Shown: piece after piece, positions 27,313 through 35,981 of the stretch
How positions within the stretch are numbered: the stretch's first letter is position 1
How the letters are laid out: every line of letters starts with the position of its first letter
Source of the DNA: Aquabacterium sp. OR-4
GTDB taxonomy: Bacteria; Pseudomonadota; Gammaproteobacteria; Burkholderiales; Burkholderiaceae_C
DNA: 64,000 nt
NCBI RefSeq assembly: GCF_025290835.2
Contig: NZ_JAOCQD020000001.1
Span: forward strand, 930,001-994,000
Direction of reading: 5' to 3'
Notes under the pieces: model-generated
Told to the model about the DNA's origin: nothing
The model's input: only the letters and a program-made list of their open reading frames with translations
Databases searched by the model: none
Translations under genes and position numbers: made by a program

Positions 27313-28329
27313 TCAGGCCTCGGTGGCGGTGGGCGCGGGAGATTCTGCGGCCGTGGCATCGCTGCGGTGGCAGCGCGCGATGTGGCCCGCGGCGATGGTC
27401 ACCGCCGGCGGCAGCGCCTCGCGGCAGGCCGGGGTGGCCAGCGGGCAGCGCTCGGCAAAGGCGCAGCCGGGTGGCAGGGCGGCCAGGTCGGGCGGGCTGC
27501 CGGCAATGGTGGGCAGGCGCTGGCCGCGCACCATGGCGCCATGCTGGCGGCTGGCCAGCAGGGCTTGCGTGTAGGGGTGGCGCGGGCTGCGGATCAGCTG
27601 GCGCACCGTGCCTTCCTCGACGATGCGCCCGCCATACATCACCGCGATGCGGTCGGCCACCTCCACCGCGGCGCCGATGTCGTGGGTGACGAAGATCACC
27701 CCCAGGCTCAGGCGCTGCTGCAGCTCGCGCAGCAGCAGCAGCACCTGGATCTGCACCGTGGCGTCGAGCGCGGTGGTGGGCTCGTCGGCCAGCAGCAGCT
27801 GCGGCCGGCAGGCCAGGGCCAGGGCGATCATCGCGCGCTGGCGCATGCCGCCGCTCATCTCGTGGGGATAGGCCGCCAGCCGCCGCTCGGGGCTGGGAAT
27901 GCGCACCTGCTCGAACAGCGCCAGCGCGCGCGCCTTGGCCTCGGCCGCGCTCACCGGCTCGTGGCGGCGGATGGCCTCGACGATCTGCGCGCCCACGGTG
28001 TACACCGGGTCGAGCGCCAGCAGCGGCTCCTGGAAGATCATGGCCGTGGTCTTGCCGCGGTAGGCGGCCAGCGCCCGGCCCTGCAGCGCCAGCACATCGG
28101 TGCCGGCCACCTGCACCTGGCCGCCGATGGTGGTGCGGCGCTCGGGGTGCAGCTTGAGCAGGGTGCGCAGCGTGACGCTCTTGCCCGAGCCCGATTCACC
28201 GATCAGCGCCAGCACCTCGCCGCGCTGCACGCTGAGGTTGACATCGCTGACCGCCCGCACCGGCCGGCCCTTGGCGCCGCTGCCGGCAAAGGTGACCTGC
28301 AGGTTCCTGATCTCGACCAGCGCCGTCAT
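27313..28329 (-). CDS. Oligopeptide-type ABC transporter ATPase (DppD/OppD-like)
   Basis: A cytoplasmic ATPase energising peptide/nickel-family import. The 338-residue product has Walker A GESGSGKS, signature MSGGMRQRAMIALAL, Walker B LLLADEPTTALD, and the switch histidine in VTHD. The oligopeptide-type C-terminal domain carries a Cys cluster, GCAFAERCPLATPAC, found in OppD/DppD proteins. It is the fifth transporter component and lies between the second ATPase gene (103-base gap with hairpins) and the amidase gene (8-base gap). Confidence 0.93.
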   Translation of the reverse strand: MTALVEIRNLQVTFAGSGAKGRPVRAVSDVNLSVQRGEVLALIGESGSGKSVTLRTLLKLHPERRTTIGGQVQVAGTDVLALQGRALAAYRGKTTAMIFQEPLLALDPVYTVGAQIVEAIRRHEPVSAAEAKARALALFEQVRIPSPERRLAAYPHEMSGGMRQRAMIALALACRPQLLLADEPTTALDATVQIQVLLLLRELQQRLSLGVIFVTHDIGAAVEVADRIAVMYGGRIVEEGTVRQLIRSPRHPYTQALLASRQHGAMVRGQRLPTIAGSPPDLAALPPGCAFAERCPLATPACREALPPAVTIAAGHIARCHRSDATAAESPAPTATEA

Positions 28330-28330
28330 G

Positions 28331-28388
28331 CCTGCCCCTCGCCCGACGGGCAGGTCGGCCGGCCCCCCGCGGGGACGGCGGGCCGGCC
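28331..28388. repeat. Inverted repeats between the two ATPase genes
   Basis: CCTGCCC (28331-28337) pairs with GGGCAGG (28348-28354). GGCCGGCC occurs at 28357-28364 and 28381-28388, flanking the palindrome CCCCGCGGGG (28365-28374). In an otherwise overlapping operon this 103-base spacer is the only long gap. It could modulate expression of the downstream ATPase and amidase. No T-tract is present. Confidence 0.5.
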
Positions 28389-28432
28389 TGGGCGCGGCCC
28401 GGCGCTCGGCCCGCCTGGTGCTGCGAACGACG

Positions 28433-29482
28433 TCATGCCGCGTCTCCCATAGCCGCCGGATGCCCGCTGCCCGCCTCGTGCATCAGGCAGGCCACGCCAT
28501 GCGCATCACCCGGCGCCACCGACCGCGGCACCTGCTGGCTGCACACCGGCGCCGCCATCGCACAGCGCGGGTGAAACCGGCAGCCCGGCGGCGGCGCAAT
28601 CGGGTTGGGCGGGTCGCCGGCCAGCGGCGGCACCTCGGTGCGGTGGTCGGGGTCGAGGGCCGGCATGCTGGACAGCAGGGCCTTGGTGTAGAGGTGCAAC
28701 GGCGCCTCGTACAGCGCCTCGGTGGGGCCCAGTTCGGCCACGCGGCCGAGGTACATCACCATCACCCGGTCGCTGATGTGGCGCACCACCTGCAGATCGT
28801 GGCTGATGAACACATAGGTCAGGCCGAAGGCGTCCTTCAGGTCCATCAGCAGGTTCAGCACCTGGGCCTCGACGCTCTTGTCCAGCGCCGACACGGCCTC
28901 GTCCAGGATCACCAGGCGCGGCTGCAGCGCCAGCGCACGGGCGATGTTGACGCGCTGACGCTGGCCGCCCGACAGTTCATGCGGCCAGCGGCCGGCAAAA
29001 CGCGCCGGCTCCAGGCCCACGCGGGCCAGCAGGTCGTGGGCGCGCGCCACCGCCTCGCGGCGCGACACGCCATGCACCATGGGGCCGAAGGCGATGGAAT
29101 CCTCGATGGTCAGGCGCGGGTTCAGCGAGGCATAGCTGTCCTGGAACACCATCTGCACCTGGCGCCGAAACGCCTTCAGCGGCAGGTCGCGCGTGCCGAC
29201 CACGCGGCCATCGAACACCACCTCGCCGGCGGTGGGCGCGATCAGCTGCATCATCAGCCGCGCGGTGGTGCTCTTGCCGCAGCCCGACTCGCCCACCACG
29301 CCCAGGGTCTCGCCCTTGCGCACGGCAAAGTCGACGCCATCCACCGCGCGCACCACACGGCCGTCGCCCGGCAGCAGGCCGCCGAACAGGCCACGCTGAA
29401 GGCCGAAATGCTTGGTCAGGCCGCGGATGCTGAGCAGCGGCTGGGCGGGGCCGCCGATGTCGGTGTGGGGGGCAGCGCTCAT
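28433..29482 (-). CDS. Oligopeptide-type ABC transporter ATPase (DppF/OppF-like)
   Basis: The second ATPase of the importer. The ATG at 29480-29482 overlaps the permease stop by four bases (ATGA) and gives 349 residues. Motifs are Walker [11 protein letters not shown]-loop [11 protein letters not shown] (typical of DppF/OppF), signature [15 protein letters not shown], Walker [13 protein letters not shown] and ISHD. The C-terminal [15 protein letters not shown] cluster marks the peptide subfamily. The Walker B reads DEAVSALD rather than DEPTSALD, a variant frequent in this subfamily. Confidence 0.94.
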   Translation of the reverse strand: MSAAPHTDIGGPAQPLLSIRGLTKHFGLQRGLFGGLLPGDGRVVRAVDGVDFAVRKGETLGVVGESGCGKSTTARLMMQLIAPTAGEVVFDGRVVGTRDLPLKAFRRQVQMVFQDSYASLNPRLTIEDSIAFGPMVHGVSRREAVARAHDLLARVGLEPARFAGRWPHELSGGQRQRVNIARALALQPRLVILDEAVSALDKSVEAQVLNLLMDLKDAFGLTYVFISHDLQVVRHISDRVMVMYLGRVAELGPTEALYEAPLHLYTKALLSSMPALDPDHRTEVPPLAGDPPNPIAPPPGCRFHPRCAMAAPVCSQQVPRSVAPGDAHGVACLMHEAGSGHPAAMGDAA

Positions 29483-30387
29483 CGCTTGTTGTCCATCGCC
29501 GAACGCAGGCCGTCCGACAGCAGGTTGAAGGCGATCGAGGTGATGAAGATCATCGCCCCGGGCAGCGCGGCCACGGCCGGCTGGGTGTAGATGGCCGTGC
29601 GCAGGGTGTTGAGCATCAGGCCCCATTCGGGCTCGGGCGGCTTGACGCCCAGGCCCAGGAACGAGAGGCCCGAGGCCAGGATCAGGCTCACCGCGATCAG
29701 GCTGGTGCTGTAGACGAAGATCGGCCCCAGCACATTGCCCAGCACGTGCACCCGCACGATGGTGAAGGCGCTGGCGCCCGAGGCGCGCGCGGCCTCCACG
29801 TAGTCACGCCCCTTGGCCTGGGCGGTGACGGCCTCGGCCACGCGGGCGATCTGCGGCACGAACACGATGGTCAGCGAGATCAGCGAGTTGAGGATGCCTG
29901 CCCCCAGCGCACCCGACAGCGCAATCGCCAGCAGCACCGACGGGAAGGCGTAGAACACGTCGATGGTGCGCATGATGGCGCTGTTGACCCAGCCGCCCGC
30001 ATAGCCCGCCAGGATGCCCAGGCCCGAGCCGATCACAAAGGCCATCAGCACCGGCGTGAGGCCCATGAACAGGCTCAGCCGCGTGCCCACGATCAGGCGG
30101 CTGAGCAGGTCGCGGCCGAGCTCGTCGCTGCCCAGCAGATAGCCCTCGGCACCGATGGGCTGCAGGCGCTTGAGCATCGAGCTCTGGTACGGATCGGCCG
30201 GCGCCAGCCAGGGCCCGAAGGCGGCCAGCAGCAGCAGCGCCAGCACCACCAGGCCGGCGCCCATGGCCACGCGGTCGGCCAGCAGGCGGCGCAGCACGCT
30301 GGCCCAGTAGCCGGGGGAGGTTTGCACGGCGGCCGTGGCCAGCGCGTGGGCGGCCGGCGAGGCGGCGGCAGGGGCGAGGGTGCTCAT
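29479..30387 (-). CDS. ABC transporter permease (DppC-like)
   Basis: An inner-membrane subunit of the oligopeptide-type importer. The ATG at 30385-30387, with GGAGGCAAGG just upstream, gives 302 residues; an ATG seven codons upstream (30408) would overlap the preceding permease gene. An N-terminal Ala/Thr-rich tail precedes six predicted helices. GSDELGRDLLSRLIVGTRLS is the N-terminal family hallmark. The coupling (EAA) region is DYVEAARASGASAFTIVRVH. FLGLGVKPPEPEWG is conserved in DppC proteins. The stop overlaps the ATPase start, so the transporter genes are translationally coupled. Confidence 0.94.
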   Translation of the reverse strand: MSTLAPAAASPAAHALATAAVQTSPGYWASVLRRLLADRVAMGAGLVVLALLLLAAFGPWLAPADPYQSSMLKRLQPIGAEGYLLGSDELGRDLLSRLIVGTRLSLFMGLTPVLMAFVIGSGLGILAGYAGGWVNSAIMRTIDVFYAFPSVLLAIALSGALGAGILNSLISLTIVFVPQIARVAEAVTAQAKGRDYVEAARASGASAFTIVRVHVLGNVLGPIFVYSTSLIAVSLILASGLSFLGLGVKPPEPEWGLMLNTLRTAIYTQPAVAALPGAMIFITSIAFNLLSDGLRSAMDNKR

Positions 30388-30400
30388 GTCCTTGCCTCCA

Positions 30401-31354
30401 TCAGCCACGGGCGATCCGCGGATCGAGCGTGGATTGAACGATGTCCACCAACAGGTTCAGCACCACGAAGAACATCGCCAGCACCAGGATCGTGCCCTGC
30501 AGCAGCGGCAGATCGCGCTGGAAGATGGCGCTGTTGAGCAGGAAGCCGGTGCCCGGCCAGGCGAACACCGTCTCGATCAGGATGCTGCCGCCCAGCAGGT
30601 AGCCCAGCTGCAGGCCCATCACCGCCAGCGCGGTGGGCGCGGCGTTCTTCACCACATGGCAGAAGATGCCGAAGTCGGTCAGGCCCTTGGCCTTCAGGCC
30701 CACGATGAACTCCTGCGCCAGCAGCTCGGCCACCAGCGCGCGCACGGTGCGGGCGATGATGCCCATCGGAATGACGCTCATCGTGGCCGCCGGCAGCACC
30801 ATGTACTGCAGGTGGTTCCAGTCCCAGGCCCAGCTGCTGGAGCCGTCGGGCCCGGCGCCGGTACTGGGCAGCCAGCCGGTCAGCGCCGAGAACACGATCA
30901 CCCCCACCATGCCCAGCCAGTAGTGCGGCACGCTGACGCCCAGCACGCTCAGCATCGACGCCAGGCGGTCGGGCCAGCTGCCCTGGAAGTAGCCCGCCAC
31001 AAAGCCGAACAGGCTGCCCAGCACAAAGCCGATGGCCGTGGCCAGCACCGCCAGGCGCAGCGTGTTGCCCACGGCGTTGAGCACCTCGCTGGCCACCGGC
31101 CGGCCGCTGGCGATGCTGGTGCCCAGATCGCCCTGCAGCGCGCGCCACACCCACACGCCGAACTGCTCGGGCAGGCTGCGGTCGAAGCCGTAGATCTGGC
31201 GCATCTGCGCCGCCAGCTCGGCCGAGGCGTCGGGCGGCAGGATGGCCACCAGCGGATCGCCCGGCGCCAGGTGCACCAGCGCAAAGCACACCAGCGCCAC
31301 GCCGGCCATGATGGGCAGCGCGTACAGCACGCGCTGCAGCAGGGTGGCCAGCAT
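30401..31354 (-). CDS. ABC transporter permease (DppB-like)
   Basis: The second inner-membrane subunit. The ATG at 31352-31354 shares one base with the binding-protein stop and gives 317 residues starting MLATLLQRVLYALPIMAGVA. It has about six membrane helices. FALVHLAPGDPL is the DppB N-terminal hallmark. The EAA-like loop reads EFIVGLKAKGLTDFGIFCHV, and ETVFAWPGTGFLLNSAI is conserved. The family usually reads YVRTARAKGL in the loop, so FIVGLKAKGL is a modest divergence. Confidence 0.94.
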   Translation of the reverse strand: MLATLLQRVLYALPIMAGVALVCFALVHLAPGDPLVAILPPDASAELAAQMRQIYGFDRSLPEQFGVWVWRALQGDLGTSIASGRPVASEVLNAVGNTLRLAVLATAIGFVLGSLFGFVAGYFQGSWPDRLASMLSVLGVSVPHYWLGMVGVIVFSALTGWLPSTGAGPDGSSSWAWDWNHLQYMVLPAATMSVIPMGIIARTVRALVAELLAQEFIVGLKAKGLTDFGIFCHVVKNAAPTALAVMGLQLGYLLGGSILIETVFAWPGTGFLLNSAIFQRDLPLLQGTILVLAMFFVVLNLLVDIVQSTLDPRIARG

Positions 31355-33024
31355 CAGTCGATGGTCAGCGGGGCGAGATCGATGAACCAGCTGCGCGGCT
31401 GCACCACGCCCTTGACCTTGGCGGCGATGGCGCGCGGGCCCACGTCGTGCGCAATCCACACGAAGGGCGCCTCTTCCACGATGCGCGCATGCAGCTTGGC
31501 CAGCGCGCCGTCACGCGCCTTGTCGTCGAAGCTGCCGCGCGCATCGGCGATCAGCTTGTCGATCTCGGCATTGCCGAAGTAGCCCCAGTTGTTGCTCACC
31601 GGCGGGAAGGTCTTGGTGCTGGCAAAACGCACCATCGCGAAGAACGGGTCCATCGCCGCGTAGCTCACGTTGATGGCGTTGGCGCCGTTGGCCGAGGGGT
31701 CCTTGGCGCCCTTGCGCCAGTTGGTGAACAAGGTGTTCCACTCGATCACGTCGAACTGCACGTCGAAGCCACATTGCTTGAGACTTTGCTGCGCAAACTC
31801 GTTCATCGGCAGCGGCTGCATCTGGCCCGAACCGCTGGCGCTGATCTGCACCTTCACCTTCAGCGGCTTGGCCGGCGTGTGGCCGGCCTCGGCCATCAGG
31901 CGCTTGCCTTCGGTGGGGTCGTAGCGGATGTCGAACTTCGGGTTGCCCCACCACGGGTGGCCGGGCGGCACGGTGCCCTTGGGAATGGCCATCATGCCGC
32001 CCAGCAGCTTGAGCAGGCCGGTGCGGTCGACGCACAGGTTGGCGGCGTGGCGCACCCGCTTGTCGAGCCAGGGCGAGCCCTCGGCAAAGCTCAGCTGCCA
32101 GGGCCACACATGTGGCTGCTGGTTGAAGTAGATCTTGTGGCCGCGGCCCTGGATGGCGGCCATGGCATCGGGCGCCGGCGCCTCGATCCAGTCCACCTGG
32201 CCCGACAGCAGCGCGGCGGTGCGCGCATTGGCCTCGGGCATGGGCAGCAGCACCAGCTTGTCGATCTTGGGCGTGCGCTTGGGGTCCCAGTAGGCCTTGT
32301 TGGGTGACAGCTCGAGCCGCTCGCGCGCCACGAAGCGGGTCATGCGGTAGGGGCCCGAGCCCGAGGCATCGGCGGCAAAGGCGGGCCAGGCGGCCTTGGC
32401 CTTGTCGGCCGGCGTGGCGCCTGCCGCAGCATCGAACTTCTTCTGCCAATGCGCCGGCGAGGCCATGAACAGGTTGGTCAGGTTCAGCGGCAGGAACGCA
32501 TCGGGCTCGCTGGTGGTGAGTTCCACCGTCAGGTCGTCGATCTTTTTCGCGCTGCGCAACGTGGGCATGCGGCTGGCGGTCACGCCCACCTGGCTGGCGT
32601 CGAAGTGCGGCGCGTCCTTGTCGAGCACCTTGCGCACGTTCCACACGACGGCGTCGGCGGTGAAGGCGCTGCCGTCATGGAACTTCACGCCGGGGCGCAG
32701 CTTGAACACCCACTTGGTCTTGTCCTTGGCATCCACGGCCCAGCTCAGGGCCAGGCCGGGCACCGGCACGCTGGGCGCATCGGTCTTGCTCAGATCCCAG
32801 TGCACCAGCGCGTCGTACAGCGGAATGCCGGTGAAGCGGTTGCCCTCGAAACCCTGGTCGGGCTGGCCCAGCGTGCGCGGGATGTCTGCCGCGGTCATGG
32901 CGATGCGCAGCACCTTTTCCTGGGCCAGCGCGGCGGGACTGGCCAGCAGGGCGGTGGTGGCCGCCACCGCCGACAGCGTGGCCGTGGCGGCGCGGGAAAC
33001 CAGGGGTCGGGGCAGGGTTTTCAT
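31354..33024 (-). CDS. ABC transporter periplasmic binding protein, solute-binding family 5
   Basis: Family 5 proteins bind oligopeptides, nickel, opines, glutathione or related ligands in the periplasm. The 556-residue product has a Sec signal peptide cleaved near ASPAALAQE (residue ~35). Family features include the RPGVKFHDGSAFTADAVVWN segment, GSGPYRMTRFVARERLEL and the C-terminal APFVWIAHDVG. The ligand is not evident. It is second in the operon, downstream of the racemase-like gene and upstream of both permeases. The neighbours (racemase, amidase) suggest an amide, N-carbamoyl compound or modified amino acid. Confidence 0.93.
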   Translation of the reverse strand: MKTLPRPLVSRAATATLSAVAATTALLASPAALAQEKVLRIAMTAADIPRTLGQPDQGFEGNRFTGIPLYDALVHWDLSKTDAPSVPVPGLALSWAVDAKDKTKWVFKLRPGVKFHDGSAFTADAVVWNVRKVLDKDAPHFDASQVGVTASRMPTLRSAKKIDDLTVELTTSEPDAFLPLNLTNLFMASPAHWQKKFDAAAGATPADKAKAAWPAFAADASGSGPYRMTRFVARERLELSPNKAYWDPKRTPKIDKLVLLPMPEANARTAALLSGQVDWIEAPAPDAMAAIQGRGHKIYFNQQPHVWPWQLSFAEGSPWLDKRVRHAANLCVDRTGLLKLLGGMMAIPKGTVPPGHPWWGNPKFDIRYDPTEGKRLMAEAGHTPAKPLKVKVQISASGSGQMQPLPMNEFAQQSLKQCGFDVQFDVIEWNTLFTNWRKGAKDPSANGANAINVSYAAMDPFFAMVRFASTKTFPPVSNNWGYFGNAEIDKLIADARGSFDDKARDGALAKLHARIVEEAPFVWIAHDVGPRAIAAKVKGVVQPRSWFIDLAPLTID

Positions 33025-33039
33025 TCGGCAAACGCTCCA

Positions 33040-33735
33040 TCAGACGGTGGGGCGAGCACTGCAAGCGGTGTGCCACGCGGCCCGCAGGCCAACCTGCACG
33101 TTGTCGACCAGGGGCACCTGCAGCTCGGCCGACAGCGGTGCGGCCAGGTCGGCCAGGGCCGCGCCGCCGATCACGATGGCCTGCACGCCCGGGCGCGCCA
33201 GCGCTTCGTGGCAGGCAGCGCGCAGCAGCGTCTGGGCGGCGGCGGGGTCGGCCATCAGCTCGGCGCCGCTGGGCGCCACGGTCACCACCTCGGCCAGGCG
33301 GGCGGCCAGGCCCAGGCGCTCGGCCAGGGCCCACAGCATGGGCCGCCAGGCGGCGCCGCCGGTAACGATGGCATAGCGCCCGTCAGGCCCCCCGTGCGTG
33401 GCGGCCAGGGCCTGGGCCTGGCGCATGGCCACCTCGGCCAGGCCCAGCACCGGCACCCGGGTGCGGGCGCGCAGCGCGGCCACACCGGGGTCACCAAAAC
33501 AGGCCACCAGCACCGCGTCGGGCTCGCCGTGCGCCGCCACATGGCTGGCCCAGGCGGCAGGCACCGCCTGCTCGGCCAGCGCACAGGCCGCAGCGCTGGC
33601 GATATAGGGTTCACCGAACGGTGCGGTGCGTGCGTGCAAGACGCCATCGTGGGGTGCCAGCGCACCGGCGTGGTGCGCCAGCAGCTCGGTCACGGCGGCG
33701 CTGGTGTTCGGGTTGATCAGCAGCAATTGAGGCAT
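33040..33735 (-). CDS. Asp/Glu/hydantoin racemase family protein lacking the second catalytic Cys
   Basis: Family members racemise hydantoins or amino acids using two cysteines on opposite faces. The ATG at 33733-33735 gives 231 residues starting MPQLLLINPNTSAAVTELL, the classic start. The first Cys is kept, Cys79 in VLVACFGDPG. The second, normally in a VLGCAGM-type motif, is replaced: IVIGGAALAD, Gly191 (codon GGC at 33163-33165 on the minus strand). Two-base racemisation is therefore unlikely. Single-Cys superfamily members such as arylmalonate decarboxylase show other chemistry is possible. It is the first gene of the ABC importer/amidase operon. Confidence 0.87.
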   Translation of the reverse strand: MPQLLLINPNTSAAVTELLAHHAGALAPHDGVLHARTAPFGEPYIASAAACALAEQAVPAAWASHVAAHGEPDAVLVACFGDPGVAALRARTRVPVLGLAEVAMRQAQALAATHGGPDGRYAIVTGGAAWRPMLWALAERLGLAARLAEVVTVAPSGAELMADPAAAQTLLRAACHEALARPGVQAIVIGGAALADLAAPLSAELQVPLVDNVQVGLRAAWHTACSARPTV

Positions 33736-33810
33736 GCACGGCCCTGGTGCAAGCCGCGTGCCGTGCGGCTGGCCGCGGGTTTCAGGCTGCGGCAAGATCG
33801 CACCGCCGCC

Positions 33811-34914
33811 ATGCGCTCACCACCCGCCGACCGCCGTTCGCCGCCGCCGCAGCTGCGCCCGCCGCCGTCCCGGCCCGCGCGCGCCGCCCCCAGCCCGCTG
33901 GCGCACGAGCTGCCGCGCCTGCTGGCCGCCCACGGCCTGCGCCTGCAGCACTGGCGCCGCATCGCCGCGCTCGACTGCACCGTGCTGCGCCTGCGCAGCA
34001 GCGCCGGGCATGACCTGGCGCTGCGCATCTACCCGCCCGGCCGCCGCAGCGACGCGCACATCGCCTTCGAGCTGGCGCTGCTGGCCGACCTGGCGGCCGA
34101 AGGCTGGCGTGTGCCGCGGCCCTGGACGGCGCCCGACGCCACCACGCTGCCGCGCCTGGCCGACGGCCGCGTGGCCGTGCTGCTGGACTGGCTGGACGGC
34201 CGCTGCCTGGACGCGGCGGTGCGCCCGGCGCACCTGCAGGCCACCGGCCGCTTGATTGCCGCCATCCACCACGCCGGCGAGCGTGTGCTGGCGCGCCAGC
34301 ATGCGGCGCCGCCGCCCGGCGTCGACCTGCTTGGCGGCTGGGCCGCAGGACAGCGCCGCGCCACGCCGCTGTGGCCGCTGGGCGCCTGCCGCCTGGCCAC
34401 CGCGGTGGCGCGCGAACTGCAGGCCGAGATCGCCGGCTGGCCGCGCAACGCCGCCAGCTGGGGCCTGGTGCATGGCGACATGCACTTGTGGAACCTGCTG
34501 TTTCGCCGCGGCCAGGCCGGCGCGATCGACTTCACCGACTGCGGGCTCGACTGGCGGGCACAGGATCTGGCCTCGGTGCTGCAGTACCTGCAGCATCCGC
34601 TGGCCCGCAACCACGACCACCGCAACCGCTATCCGGCGCTGCGCGACGCGCTGCTGGCCGGCTACGACACGCAGCGCGGTCTGTGGCCGTTGGCCCAGGC
34701 GCAGACCGACGCGTTGCGGGTGGCGCGCTGGCTGGGCAGCGTGGCCTGGGTGCTCGACGACTGGCCACGCCCCACGCTGCGCGCCTTTGGCCCCGGCCTG
34801 CTGCGCAGCGTGCCGCGGCTGCTGGCGGGCCGGCTGCTGGGTGGGCCGGCCACGGCCGGCGGGCCGTTGCAGCATCCGGCCAGCGGGCCGCTGCAGCATC
34901 CGGCCGCGCCATGA
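33811..34914 (+). CDS. APH-fold small-molecule kinase (aminoglycoside phosphotransferase family)
   Basis: A cytoplasmic kinase-like protein of the APH/choline kinase superfamily, closest in style to COG2334 members (homoserine- or SrkA-like), not to known resistance enzymes. The ATG at 33811 gives 367 residues. Residues 1-30 are Pro/Arg-rich. The catalytic loop is LVHGDMHLWNLLF and the metal motif IDFTDCGLD. RIYPPGRRSDAHIAFELALL resembles the N-lobe. The C-terminus contains a duplicated GPLQHPA sequence. It ends four bases before the convergent caspase-like gene stop. The substrate is unknown. Confidence 0.83.
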   Translation: MRSPPADRRSPPPQLRPPPSRPARAAPSPLAHELPRLLAAHGLRLQHWRRIAALDCTVLRLRSSAGHDLALRIYPPGRRSDAHIAFELALLADLAAEGWRVPRPWTAPDATTLPRLADGRVAVLLDWLDGRCLDAAVRPAHLQATGRLIAAIHHAGERVLARQHAAPPPGVDLLGGWAAGQRRATPLWPLGACRLATAVARELQAEIAGWPRNAASWGLVHGDMHLWNLLFRRGQAGAIDFTDCGLDWRAQDLASVLQYLQHPLARNHDHRNRYPALRDALLAGYDTQRGLWPLAQAQTDALRVARWLGSVAWVLDDWPRPTLRAFGPGLLRSVPRLLAGRLLGGPATAGGPLQHPASGPLQHPAAP

Positions 34915-34918
34915 GCGC

Positions 34919-35818
34919 TCAATAGACGATGGCGCTGGCGCGGTTGGTGGCGTTGCCCTCGAGCTGCGGCACCTGGCTGAACTGGCCCTTCAACGCCGCG
35001 CGGACCTTGGTCACCACGGCCTTGCGCGAGAGCTTGTTGCCGCTGTCGCGCAAGGTCTTGACGTACCAGTAGGTGAAGGCGCCGTTGTAGCGGCCGCTGA
35101 AGTAGGCATCGGCACTGGTCTGGTTGGCCTTGCAGCCGCTCCACAGCACATGGTTGCGGCCGGCCACGGCCTTGTCGGCGGCCGCGGCGGCGGTAGCCTG
35201 GGCGGCCTTCTTGCCCTTGCCGGCGGCCGCGCTGCTGCCGGGCGCGCGCTGCAGCGTGAAGCCGCGCACCGTGCGCTGCCTGACCGCCCCCTGCAGCTCG
35301 CCGGCCGGCGGCGCCACATAGCGTGCGCGCGGCGCGTGCAGGCTGAACTCGGCGCCGCGCAAGCCGCTGCCCGAGTGGCAGGTGTCGAGGTAGACCTCGA
35401 GCAGGGTGCTGGCCGGCAGCTGGGCGAACAGCCCATTGAGCTCGTCGTCGCTGATGATGCGCGCCGGGTCCCAGGCATTGCCCTTTTGCGCGATGTCGTA
35501 GGGCACGAAGGCCTCGTCCATGCCGTCGGGCTCGTCGCCGCTCTTGTCGGCCATCTGCGTGCCGTGCGACGACAGGCTGAACAGCAGGTAGCTCAGCTTG
35601 CCGGCCTTGGCCGCCGCCACCGCAGCCTGCAGCTCGGCCATGATGGCGGCCTTGGTGGCCTGGGCATCGACCAGGGTCTTGATCTCGCCGGCCTTGAAGC
35701 CCAGCACCTCCTTGGCCAGCGCAGCCATGTCCTTGGCGTCGTTGACGCAGCCGTTCAGGGCGAACTGCGGGTAGTTGGCGAACTTGTTGATGCCCACGCA
35801 GATGGCTTTCTTGGCCAT
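34919..35818 (-). CDS. Caspase-like (C14/metacaspase-type) peptidase
   Basis: A stand-alone clan CD cysteine peptidase of the metacaspase/orthocaspase group. The ATG at 35816-35818 with AGGAGA upstream gives 299 residues. The N-terminus MAKKAICVGINKFANYP, the dyad His85 in FSLSSHGTQM and Cys147 in YLDTCHSGSG, and DGMDEAFVPYD define the p20-like part. A Lys/Ala-rich linker near 200-230 separates the p10-like part, LWSGCKANQTSADAYFSGR then YNGAFTYWYVKTL. There is no signal peptide, membrane segment or accessory domain. Family members cleave after Arg/Lys. Targets are unknown; stress or cell-death roles have been proposed for the family. Confidence 0.9.
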   Translation of the reverse strand: MAKKAICVGINKFANYPQFALNGCVNDAKDMAALAKEVLGFKAGEIKTLVDAQATKAAIMAELQAAVAAAKAGKLSYLLFSLSSHGTQMADKSGDEPDGMDEAFVPYDIAQKGNAWDPARIISDDELNGLFAQLPASTLLEVYLDTCHSGSGLRGAEFSLHAPRARYVAPPAGELQGAVRQRTVRGFTLQRAPGSSAAAGKGKKAAQATAAAAADKAVAGRNHVLWSGCKANQTSADAYFSGRYNGAFTYWYVKTLRDSGNKLSRKAVVTKVRAALKGQFSQVPQLEGNATNRASAIVY

Positions 35819-35981
35819 GACGGTCTCCTCGTGCTGGTTTGGGGGCGCCCACAGTGCGCTGTCACCCGCACAGCGGCCATCCCTAGATGGCGCGGCGCCA
35901 AAGCCGGTGCCGGACGGGCCGCCGCGCCTGGGCAATACTGCTTGCAGGCCGCCTTGCGCGGCGACATGGTCAAGGATTCAG

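Noticed and set aside
33811..34914. Aminoglycoside resistance gene
   Set aside because: The APH fold is clear, but the sequence style is of the general COG2334 kinase group, with no mobile element or other resistance gene nearby.
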